Assembly (NCBI GenBank): GCA_035492655.1
Contig: DATJJB010000189.1
Coordinates: 1 to 21,654, forward strand
DNA length: 21,654 bases
Source of the DNA: Kutzneria sp035492655
Lineage (GTDB): Bacteria > Actinomycetota > Actinomycetes > Mycobacteriales > Pseudonocardiaceae
Reading direction: 5' to 3'
A model generated the notes under the pieces. The model searched no databases. It saw nothing but the letters and a program-made list of their open reading frames with translations, and was not told the DNA's origin. Shown here in pieces: positions 16,701 through 21,654 of this stretch (positions are counted from its first letter, which is position 1; the number at the start of each line of letters is the position of its first letter). Position numbers and translations under genes: made by a program.

Positions 16701-17721
16701 GGCGACGGCGATCGGCTACGTGGAGGCGGCGGCCAGCGGTGCGGCCCTTGCCGACATGCTCGAAGTGGCCGGCCTGAACAAGGTGTTCGCGGACAACGAG
16801 AGCCCGGTGCTGGTCGGCTCGGTCAAGCCGGTCACCGGCCACCTGGAGGCGGCCTCGGTGTTCGGCCAGCTGGGCAAGCTGATCTGCCAGTTCCGGGCCG
16901 GCCACGTGTACGCGACGCGGCTGACCTCGGACCCCAACCCGGGCGTGCTCAGCGCCGATCATGTGGAGCTGGCTCGCCGCACGGTGAAGTGGAAGCGCGA
17001 GGCCGACGAGCCGCGTCGCGCCCTGGTCAACGGTTTCGCCGGCGGCGGCTCCTACGGGTGCCTCGTCGTGGAGGAGCCGCCGGAGTTCGAGGTGCGGGAC
17101 AACGGCGGCCGGCACGCGCTGCCGATCTCCGCCGACACCCCGGCGAACCTCGCGGCGCTGGCCGACGCCTTGGCTGACGCCATTGATCGCGACTCGGCCC
17201 CGTCGCTGTCCTCGGTCGCCAAGACGCTGACCGAGGGCCGTAAGGACCGTGAGGAGCGGGCCGTGGTGGTGACCTCGGCGACCGATGCGGCCGAGGCGCT
17301 GCGTGAACTGGCCCAGAACATCAAGGCTGGTCAGCGGATCGTTGGCAGCGATGAGCTGGCCGAGTCCTGGCTGGCCGGGAACACCGTTGCCTGGCCGCGG
17401 GAAGACGTGCGTCGGGTGTCGTTGCCGGCCACGCCGCTGAAGGTCACCGGCGAGCGCAAGCCCGAGGTGGCAGCGGAGGCCGGCACGGATGCCGAGCCGC
17501 TGCAACGGCTGGTGCACATCGTCACCGAGGTCACCGGCATCGCCGCGGCGAAGCTGGCCCCGGGTACGGATCTGCTCGCGCTGGGCGTCACCAGCCGCCA
17601 GTTGCAGCGGATCGCGGCCCAGGTGCACGCCGACGGCGGCGCGCAGTTGGCGCTGGAGACGCTGTTCGAGACGGAGAACATGGCCGAGCTGGCCGAGGCG
17701 GCCTTCGGAGGACGGCAATGA
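10750..17721 (+). CDS. Hybrid NRPS/PKS: Cy-Cy-A(Ser)-PCP-Ox-KS0-ACP, oxazole-forming
   Basis: A 2323-residue protein. Cy1 ~15-440: FPLNEIQESFYVGR, D140xxxxD145xxS148. Cy2 ~450-860: LPLTEVQSAYLVGR, D583xxxxD588xxS591. A ~868-1355: YTSGTTGLPKG; residues at the specificity positions are D1057 V1058 W1061 H1100 F1125 S1127 L1151 I1159 D1160 K1340, i.e. DVWHFSLIDK, one conservative change from the serine code DVWHFSLVDK. PCP: Ser1396. Ox ~1440-1675: FMN-dependent nitroreductase-type azoline oxidase (KRRYPSAGGFYPVQVYLY, GLGLCPVGEM). KS0 ~1695-2120: Cys1859 and His2031 present, but the HGTGT His is replaced by Ala1994, so probably non-elongating. ACP: Ser2282 in LGVTSRQL. Predicted role: add Ser to the ketone-ending chain, cyclodehydrate and oxidise to an oxazole, then pass it on. 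The start ATG overlaps the PKS stop. Confidence 0.95.
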   Translation: MRTLLTPDPENGWWPFPLNEIQESFYVGRRLGDGTGIGTQVQVEFEPADLDVDRLESTWNELVNRTGMLRAVVLPDATQEIRDIVPYYRVETVDVASPEELASLREANSGSGFDPHAWPMFSIKVARLADGRSRVFFAVDEMIADGPSVSLLLRQWYALYRGDQPQLPEISFRDYVLGTQVRPDRLNTALEYWRGKLADADLDRPAPLLAATPGEERARTRRSLKLAEKQWSVVKQAAMAGRATPSALLLALYTTAVSIEDGTNGLPVVLTTYNRNPVHPDVAHLVGPFISTSVFLAPAATGSLGDLLAAVRGQLWRDLEHSTVGGVRAQREWARRDRSRAGGTIPLVYTSLLGSLAQAGSDVDPDSWAMLVDDESTSTYTPGVYLEQVVQERAGELTLSWDVAADVLDDVAVERAFGRLAKALDRIAESGADALHLGLAELLAAPAIQQDKLPLTEVQSAYLVGRIGDLAGTAETRVYQEFVLHGHDVDRIEASWRQLIRHHPMLRGIVHEDGTLSVQATTPEYTIARHDLSGLDAPGVERELSAIAERLRATVFGVGRWPMFVMEASTLPGGDVVLHVVLDALMADAQSFALLFGQLFALHDGKNEVLKSGADGLARHLKAMAELAESPAADQVSQEWKAKFEQLPAGPPLPDGGPGAERVHRRFDLDSWTALCAKADKVGVPADMLMLTAYTDALREQFPQPFTIVVVSWDRPAGTEQIVGDFTGLSWLVVDDTLPAGFEDRAREIWARVQEDLKRGAVKAGLAQLRQRVFRSRGALRLPVVFTRIPDVPKELHSDAVEVRQSQSQTAQVALDNVPLLVGDAVVCQWDAAVGALSDAQLTTMFAAYERRMRSLVTQDDPQWTVVDLLAQSFKRNGNEPAIRWNGDVISYADLDRRSAQLANHLIRHGLEPGEHVAVHMDRSDNLVVALVAVVRAGAVYVPVDPVNPADRVRFLIEDSGAKLVIADGARADIPGVHVVCPDRDAALLAAESATAPTVEVGPLDPVYMIYTSGTTGLPKGCRNTQRGVANRLLWMQDTFPLSTEDRVLQKTPYGFDVSAWEFFWPLLVGASIVVARPGGHVDTAYLAGLIRDEQVTITHFVPSVLGMFLRDPAAADCTSLRYVFASGEALPVGTMHTFFDVLADAELHNLYGPTEAAIDVTHWACRKDWDEPTVPIGHAVANTRIHIVDEQLRDVPNGTPGEIVIAGHQVALGYHNRPELNAEKFVGGRYRTGDLGVVAEDGEIRYLGRIDNQFKLRGLRIEPEEIEAALVSKAGLADARVLPVTAADGDANLAAVCVPNGEPPAVSAIRKALGEALPKYMVPNLYRFVAELPLTPNGKLDRGKATELFADKPAETPSSTTVGLTAEAVAEIAAGLLGTSDLAVDADLFDLGATSFTMIRLAQALADKHGVDVPVDILIDSPTPAGIVAGLGDSAPTTKAADIRIAFDPAAKKAFKEAKIAQRELAVDAERLALPAGGAQETLELFDARSFRDFVETPMDVKALTELLALAAAGQLGGNAKRRYPSAGGFYPVQVYLYVRHDRIAGVDGGLYFLHPEERSLVRLDPELRVSAETQVQHNKAIVGGAAFGLFLVSTPAAIAPAYGERLATRYSGIEAGHISQLLMTAAPAKGLGLCPVGEMDFESIKHHFRLDEDQELLVSLWGGALTAADVEQRVELADTEAVVEARPSTTSVVEPIAIIGFAAKLPGADTLEEFDELLAGGGTAIGPAPLQRWAPLKPRGERQGIEVGGYLTDVHAFEADEFRISEEDAKAVDPQEHLLLATTRKCLEDAGITAQQLSEQGQVGVFVGAMWADHALHGVPARARGEVGTHATRGGLAHRISHTFNLTGPSVVLDTGCVSGLAAIDAAVRAIRAGQCTTAVAAASNLVLHPDHLDVLSELGLVAEETDSCAFTDRASGWIVGEGVGTVLLKPLRQAIADGDPIHAVIRGGAVQHSGTTRQFGLPNRKRQEETFRAALTDAGLPATAIGYVEAAASGAALADMLEVAGLNKVFADNESPVLVGSVKPVTGHLEAASVFGQLGKLICQFRAGHVYATRLTSDPNPGVLSADHVELARRTVKWKREADEPRRALVNGFAGGGSYGCLVVEEPPEFEVRDNGGRHALPISADTPANLAALADALADAIDRDSAPSLSSVAKTLTEGRKDREERAVVVTSATDAAEALRELAQNIKAGQRIVGSDELAESWLAGNTVAWPREDVRRVSLPATPLKVTGERKPEVAAEAGTDAEPLQRLVHIVTEVTGIAAAKLAPGTDLLALGVTSRQLQRIAAQVHADGGAQLALETLFETENMAELAEAAFGGRQ
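13875..13890 (+). repeat. 16-base direct repeat, copy 1
   Basis: GTCCACAGAGGACCGT occurs here in the serine A domain and again at 18101-18116 in the C domain of the next NRPS, in the same reading frame (Ser-Thr-Glu-Asp-Arg). The two host domains are not homologous, so shared ancestry does not explain it. GTCC/GGAC form a short dyad. Confidence 0.45.
15816..15837. repeat. Linker palindrome, copy 2 (arms CTCGACAACA / TGTTGTCGAG)
   Basis: A perfect inverted repeat with 10-base arms around a 2-base centre (AG), in the linker between Ox and KS0. It is read as ACA ACA AGT GTT GTC (Thr-Thr-Ser-Val-Val, residues 1691-1695), in the same codon phase as copies 1 and 3. Confidence 0.65.
17707..17712 (+). 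promoter_or_regulatory. Ribosome binding site of the C-A-PCP-E NRPS gene
   Basis: GGAGGA lies 5 bases before the ATG at 17718, inside the last codons of the upstream gene. Together with the ATGA overlap it fixes the start. Confidence 0.75.
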
Positions 17722-20700
17722 CATCAACCATCGAGGCGCCGGTCCGGGTGCCGTGGTCCGCGGTGCCGCTGTCGGCGGAGCAGCAGGGCCTGCTGTACCT
17801 GCACCAGTTGGAGCCGGACTCGGCCCGCTACCACGTGCCGGTGGCGTTCGAGCTGGTCGGTGAGCTGGATGTGCCGGCCCTGGAGCGAGCGCTGAAGTCG
17901 TTGGTGCGGCGGCATCCGCTGCTGGCCGCCCGCACCGGCGCGGACCCGACGGTGCTGGACGCCGACCCCGAGCGCACGATCCCGTTGGAGCGCAAGACCT
18001 TCCACGGAAGCTCGAACCAGGTCGTCGAGCTGCTGCAACGGGAATCCGTGAAGCCGTTGGACGTGGAGAACGCGGGCATGACCCGGGCTGTTCTCGTGAC
18101 GTCCACAGAGGACCGTCACCACCTGATGCTGGTGGTGCACCATGTGGTCCTGGACGGCGAGGCGTCCGGCGTGCTGGTGGCCGACCTGTGGTCGCTGTAC
18201 ACGGCCGAGCGCAACGGGACCGCGGAGTCGGCGGAGCCGGCCGTGCCGGCGCACGCCTACGCCGACCACATCGCGGCCCGTCAAAGCCAGCAGGACGAGC
18301 AGGAACTTCGCGCCTACTGGCAGGAAGTCCTCAAGGACGGCTGCGGCCCGGTGGAGTTGCCGAGCGACGGCCCGGCGGACAAGGCAACCGCCGATGTCGT
18401 GCTGGAGTTCGACGCCGAGCGGACGGCGGCGGTGAACTCCTTCGCCCGCAAGCAGCGGGTGGGCGTGTTCCCGGTGCTGCTGGCGGCGTTCCAGCGCACG
18501 TTGGCGCAGTTCGCGAGGCAGCAGCGGGTCGCGGTCGCGGTGCCGGTGAGCACGCGCCACGATCCGGCCCTGGACCGGGCCGTCGGCTGCTTCGTCAACA
18601 CGGTTCTGGTGCGGTCGCCCGAGAACCCGGAGCTGGACCGGGCGGAGTACGTCCGCGCGGTTCGGACCGAGGTCGCACGCGCGATCGACCACGCCGCGCT
18701 GCCGTACCCCCGGATCGCCGAGCTGGCCCCGGGCGTGGACTTCAACTGCGTGTTCACCTACCAGAGCTGGTTCGAGCCGGGTGGTTTCGGCGACAGTGTG
18801 CCGGGCCTGCGGATCAAGCTGGTGGAGCAGGTGCACCAGCCGGTGGTCGGCGACCTGACGCTGGAGCTGTTCGCCGACGGCGACCGCATCCGCGGCCGAC
18901 TCCGTTACGCCACCGACAAGTTCGCCGCGGCGACAGCGGCTTCCTTTGCCCGGCAACTGGTGGCCAATGCCTGCGGCGAGCAGGTCACGGTGCACGTCGA
19001 CGACACGGCGATCGCCTTCGACGAGCAGGACGACATCCACTGGTCGCTTCGCCGTGCGGCCAAGGAGAATGCCGACCGGATCGCCCTCCAAGAAGGCGGC
19101 CGGAGGTGGACCTACGCCGAGCTCGACGCCGAGACCGCCGAGCGTGCCGCCGGTTTGAGAGCGAACGGCGTCAACGTTGGTGACACCGTTGGGTTGTGGC
19201 TGCCGCGGAGCGCCGAGCAGGTGATCGCGGTGCTGTCCGTGCTGCGTGCCGGCGCGGTATTCGTGCCGCTGGACCCGGCGCATCCCGATCACCGGCTGGA
19301 CGACATCGCCCGCCGGGCCCAGCTGGCGTTGGTCATCCGCGAGGCCAACGACCGGCCGACGCCGGCCGGCCTGCCCGGCGTCGAACTGTCCGCATTGGAC
19401 GGTCCGGCGATCGACGACGTGCCGCCGCGGGCCGACCAGCCGGCGTATGTGCTGTTCACGTCGGGCAGCACCGGCGTGCCCAAGGGCGTGGTCGTCGGGC
19501 ACCGTGCGTTCGTCAACCACCTCGCGTGGAGCAAGCGGTACTTCGACGTCACCCCAGACGACGCCATGGCGTTCTCCGGCACGCTGAGCTTCGATGTCAC
19601 CCTGCACCAACTGTTCGTGCCGCTGGTCTGCGGCGCGCGGCTCGTGGTCGTGCCCGACGGCGAGCATCGCGATGCCGACAAGATGGCCGCCACGCTCAAT
19701 CGGCACGGCGTCACCCTGCTGCATGTCGTGCCGGCGCTGCTCAGGCTCCTGGTGGACAGCCCGACCTTTGCCGAGAACCGATCGCTGCGGGCCGTGGTCA
19801 GCGCCGGCGAGGCGCTGACCAATCACCTCCGTCGTGCCTTCAAGGACGTGCAGTCAGCCCGGCTCTACAACGCCTACGGGCCAACGGAAGCCACTGTCTA
19901 CGCCACGGTCTTCGACGCCACCGACGACAACGACGCCCGCTGGACCGGACAGGCCGACGTGCCGATCGGCGAGGCGCTCGACAACATCCGTTGTCACGTG
20001 CTGGACGAGCAGCTGCGGCCCGTGCCGGACGGTGCGCCGGGCGAATTGTGCCTGTCTGGTGTTGCGCTGGCCGACGGCTACCACGGCGACCCGGAGCGCA
20101 CGGCCGAGCAGTTCGTCGGCACGGACGAGCGCATCTACCGCACGGGCGACCTGGTCCGGCGGCTGCCCGAAGGGGGGCTGTCCTACCTCGGCCGGCTGGA
20201 CCACCAGGTGAAACTGAACGGCTTCCGGGTGGAGCTGGGCGAGGTCGAGGCCGCGATGCTGGCCGCGCCGGGCGTCCGCGACGCCGTGGCCGTCGTGCGC
20301 AAGCACGAGAACGGGCACAGCCAGCTGCTGGGTTACGTGGCCCCGGAATGCGATGCCGAGAAGGTGCGGGCCATTGTGGCGCAACGGCTGCCGGGCTACA
20401 TGGTGCCGGTGCACGTGGTCGCGCTGCCGGAGCTGCCCCGCCTGCCCAGCGGCAAGACCGACCGCAAGGCCCTGCCGGAGCCGGTGGTCACGACAACACC
20501 CGTTGTCAAGGCGGTCAGGCCGAAGGCCGGCGCTCTCGACCTCGTCCGTACCGTCTGGACTGAGGTGATCGGCCGCGCGCCGGCCGACGACGAGCACTTC
20601 TTCGAGGCCGGCGGCGACTCGATCCTGGCCATGCAGCTGGTGTCCAAGCTCCGCCGCGCCGGTTGCACGGTCGACGTCCGCGACCTGCACCGCACCCCGG

Positions 20701-21654
20701 TGCTGGCCGACCTGGCGGCGAACCTTCATGCACCCGAAGTGGAAGTTCCCACGGGTGAACGGTTCCTGGCCCCGATCCAGTCCTGGTTCCTGGACACCGT
20801 GCACACCGATCGGCACCACTGGAACCAGTCGGTGCTGCTGGAGCTGACGCGGCCGATCGACCCGCTGCTGCTGGGCCTGGCCTTGCAGGCCATCGTCAAC
20901 GCCCACCCGGCGCTGTCCATGCGCCTGGCCGACCGGGACATCGTCGACGCCCCGCCGTTCACCAACCAGCGGCCCAAGGACGTGCTGGACTCCGTCCGGT
21001 ACACGGGCCCCGAGTCCATTGTGGAGTTGCAGCAGAGCCTCGACCCGGAGGCCGGCGTTCTGCTGAAGGCACGACACCTGCGTGACGGCGACCACGAGTC
21101 GCTGCTGATCGCGATCCACCACCTCGCGGTGGACGGGGTCTCCTGGCGCATCCTGCTGGACGACCTCGATTCCGCCGTGGCGGCGCTCGAACAGGGCGAG
21201 CTGCCACGGTTGCCCGACGAGGGCCAGTCCTACCGGAGCTGGCTCGACGGGCTGCCCGCGCTGGCTGCCGACGCGCCCGCCACCGCCTACTGGCGGGCGG
21301 CGGCGCGTCGGCGCCAGACGGCGGACACATTGGTGCGCATGGGTTCTACCGGTATCGAGGGCGACGCGCGACGGGTCGAGCTGACCCTCGACGAGCCGGC
21401 GACCTCGGCCCTGCTCGGCCGGATCCCGGCAGCACTGGGCATGCCGGTGCATGACGTGCTGACGGGCCTGGTCGCGTTGGCGCTGGGCCGGTGGCGGGGC
21501 TGCGGCTCGGTCACCTTCGACGTGGAGACGCACGGCCGGCAGACCGCCACCGGTGACGTCTCCCGCACGGTCGGCTGGTTCACCGCGCTCTACCCCGTGG
21601 CGACCACAGTGGACCGTACGCTGGCACCGGCCGACCACCTGCGCGCGATCCGCG
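17718..21654 (+). CDS. NRPS module C-A-PCP-E (3' partial)
   Basis: The frame is open from the ATG at 17718, overlapping the previous stop (ATGA), to the window end: 1312 complete codons, with the gene continuing beyond. C domain ~15-430 with H141H142VVLDG, taking the oxazole-ended chain from the preceding ACP. A domain ~440-920: LFTSGSTGVPKG, FDVTLHQLF, YNAYGPTEATVY, K913. Residues at the specificity positions are D626 V627 H630 H669 V694 A696 A719 V727 Y728 K913 (DVHHVAAVYK), a code I do not recognise; it is not the usual Pro or Cys code. PCP: Ser968 in FFEAGGDSILAM. From ~1014 an epimerization domain: APIQSWFLDT, H1134H1135LAVDGVSWRIL, E1270THGR, then RTVGWFTALYP near the window edge. It therefore installs a D-amino acid. 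Release (TE) or further domains would lie outside the window. Confidence 0.93.
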   Translation, partial: MTSTIEAPVRVPWSAVPLSAEQQGLLYLHQLEPDSARYHVPVAFELVGELDVPALERALKSLVRRHPLLAARTGADPTVLDADPERTIPLERKTFHGSSNQVVELLQRESVKPLDVENAGMTRAVLVTSTEDRHHLMLVVHHVVLDGEASGVLVADLWSLYTAERNGTAESAEPAVPAHAYADHIAARQSQQDEQELRAYWQEVLKDGCGPVELPSDGPADKATADVVLEFDAERTAAVNSFARKQRVGVFPVLLAAFQRTLAQFARQQRVAVAVPVSTRHDPALDRAVGCFVNTVLVRSPENPELDRAEYVRAVRTEVARAIDHAALPYPRIAELAPGVDFNCVFTYQSWFEPGGFGDSVPGLRIKLVEQVHQPVVGDLTLELFADGDRIRGRLRYATDKFAAATAASFARQLVANACGEQVTVHVDDTAIAFDEQDDIHWSLRRAAKENADRIALQEGGRRWTYAELDAETAERAAGLRANGVNVGDTVGLWLPRSAEQVIAVLSVLRAGAVFVPLDPAHPDHRLDDIARRAQLALVIREANDRPTPAGLPGVELSALDGPAIDDVPPRADQPAYVLFTSGSTGVPKGVVVGHRAFVNHLAWSKRYFDVTPDDAMAFSGTLSFDVTLHQLFVPLVCGARLVVVPDGEHRDADKMAATLNRHGVTLLHVVPALLRLLVDSPTFAENRSLRAVVSAGEALTNHLRRAFKDVQSARLYNAYGPTEATVYATVFDATDDNDARWTGQADVPIGEALDNIRCHVLDEQLRPVPDGAPGELCLSGVALADGYHGDPERTAEQFVGTDERIYRTGDLVRRLPEGGLSYLGRLDHQVKLNGFRVELGEVEAAMLAAPGVRDAVAVVRKHENGHSQLLGYVAPECDAEKVRAIVAQRLPGYMVPVHVVALPELPRLPSGKTDRKALPEPVVTTTPVVKAVRPKAGALDLVRTVWTEVIGRAPADDEHFFEAGGDSILAMQLVSKLRRAGCTVDVRDLHRTPVLADLAANLHAPEVEVPTGERFLAPIQSWFLDTVHTDRHHWNQSVLLELTRPIDPLLLGLALQAIVNAHPALSMRLADRDIVDAPPFTNQRPKDVLDSVRYTGPESIVELQQSLDPEAGVLLKARHLRDGDHESLLIAIHHLAVDGVSWRILLDDLDSAVAALEQGELPRLPDEGQSYRSWLDGLPALAADAPATAYWRAAARRRQTADTLVRMGSTGIEGDARRVELTLDEPATSALLGRIPAALGMPVHDVLTGLVALALGRWRGCGSVTFDVETHGRQTATGDVSRTVGWFTALYPVATTVDRTLAPADHLRAIR
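18101..18116 (+). repeat. 16-base direct repeat, copy 2
   Basis: GTCCACAGAGGACCGT is identical to 13875-13890. Here it lies in the C domain shortly before the HHxxxDG motif and again encodes Ser-Thr-Glu-Asp-Arg. Confidence 0.45.
20492..20507. repeat. Linker palindrome, copy 3 (GACAAC-ACCC-GTTGTC)
   Basis: An inverted repeat with 6-base arms in the linker between the A domain and the PCP. It is read as ACA ACA CCC GTT GTC (Thr-Thr-Pro-Val-Val, residues 926-930), the same phase and codons as the copies at 10449 and 15816, in a third protein. Confidence 0.55.

Noticed and set aside
13726..17727. Very long minus-strand open frames (also 5027-7015, 8165-10237, 11206-13140, 17724-19826, 19854-21638)
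   Set aside because: They lie antisense to well-supported domains, have skewed Arg/Gly/His/Val-rich composition and show no recognisable motifs. Long antisense frames are expected in high-GC coding DNA.
19980..19995. GACAAC-ATCC-GTTGTC as a fourth copy of the linker palindrome
   Set aside because: It lies inside the A-domain core, in a different codon phase (Asp-Asn-Ile-Arg-Cys-His), and lacks the Thr-Thr-x-Val-Val reading, so it is probably a chance dyad.
19196..20563. 455-residue plus-strand frame inside the last NRPS
   Set aside because: It is a +1 shadow of the A domain with an Arg/Ala-rich, motif-free translation. The true frame from 17718 carries all core A motifs.
20760..21654. A second condensation domain after the last PCP
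   Set aside because: The HHxxxDG motif continues as DGVSWRIL, and ETHGR and RTVGWFTALYP are present; these are epimerization-domain motifs.
1..21654. tRNA, rRNA, CRISPR array, insertion sequence, promoter or terminator
   Set aside because: Coding sequence fills the window apart from gaps of 10 and 17 bp. No spaced direct repeats, transposase motifs or structured RNA were seen.

Overview
The window is a 21.7 kb slice of one densely packed, plus-strand biosynthetic operon. The very high G+C content, strong G/C third-position bias, GTG starts and stop/start overlaps point to a high-GC actinomycete; the genus cannot be read from the sequence. It encodes part of a trans-acyltransferase (trans-AT) polyketide synthase / nonribosomal peptide synthetase assembly line. 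No AT domain is embedded in any PKS module, and no discrete AT, thioesterase, regulator, transporter or resistance gene lies inside the window. The largest gap between genes is 17 bp, so there is no room for internal promoters or terminators.

Layout. (1) 1-896: the 3' end of a large PKS gene that begins before the window. It encodes a Pro/Ala-rich linker, two tandem ACPs and a short helical C-terminal docking segment. (2) 907-5054: a complete beta-branching (HMG-CoA-synthase-like) cassette made of a donor ACP, a decarboxylating KS (active-site Cys replaced by Ser), an HMG synthase, ECH1 (dehydratase) and ECH2 (decarboxylase). (3) 5051-10753: a two-module PKS, docking-KS-KR-ACP-KS-ACP. (4) 10750-17721: a hybrid NRPS/PKS, Cy-Cy-A(Ser)-PCP-Ox-KS0-ACP, expected to make an oxazole. 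(5) 17718 to the window end: an NRPS, C-A-PCP-E, cut off inside the epimerization domain.

Together the genes read in collinear order as: beta-methylation on the tandem ACPs, one extension ending in a hydroxyl (KS-KR-ACP), one extension left as a ketone (KS-ACP), serine converted to an oxazole, then a D-configured amino acid. That order, -C(CH3)=CH-CH(OH)-CH2-C(=O)-CH2-oxazole-C(=O)-D-amino acid, is the western half of a type A streptogramin. The epimerization domain fits the D-amino-acid members (madumycin or griseoviridin type) better than virginiamycin M / pristinamycin IIA, which carry a proline-derived unit. The docking segments at the 896/5051 protein interface resemble the virginiamycin VirA/VirFG junction. 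The streptogramin assignment is inference from domain order and adenylation codes; no database search was possible.

Points outside routine annotation: an ECH2 with no lysine before residue 161; phenylalanine where beta-branching ACPs usually have tryptophan; asymmetric tandem Cy domains; an unrecognised adenylation code; a short palindrome with unusual codons repeated in the same reading frame in interdomain linkers of three different proteins; two DnaA-box-like sequences inside a PKS linker; and a codon-usage shift over one KR-ACP segment.
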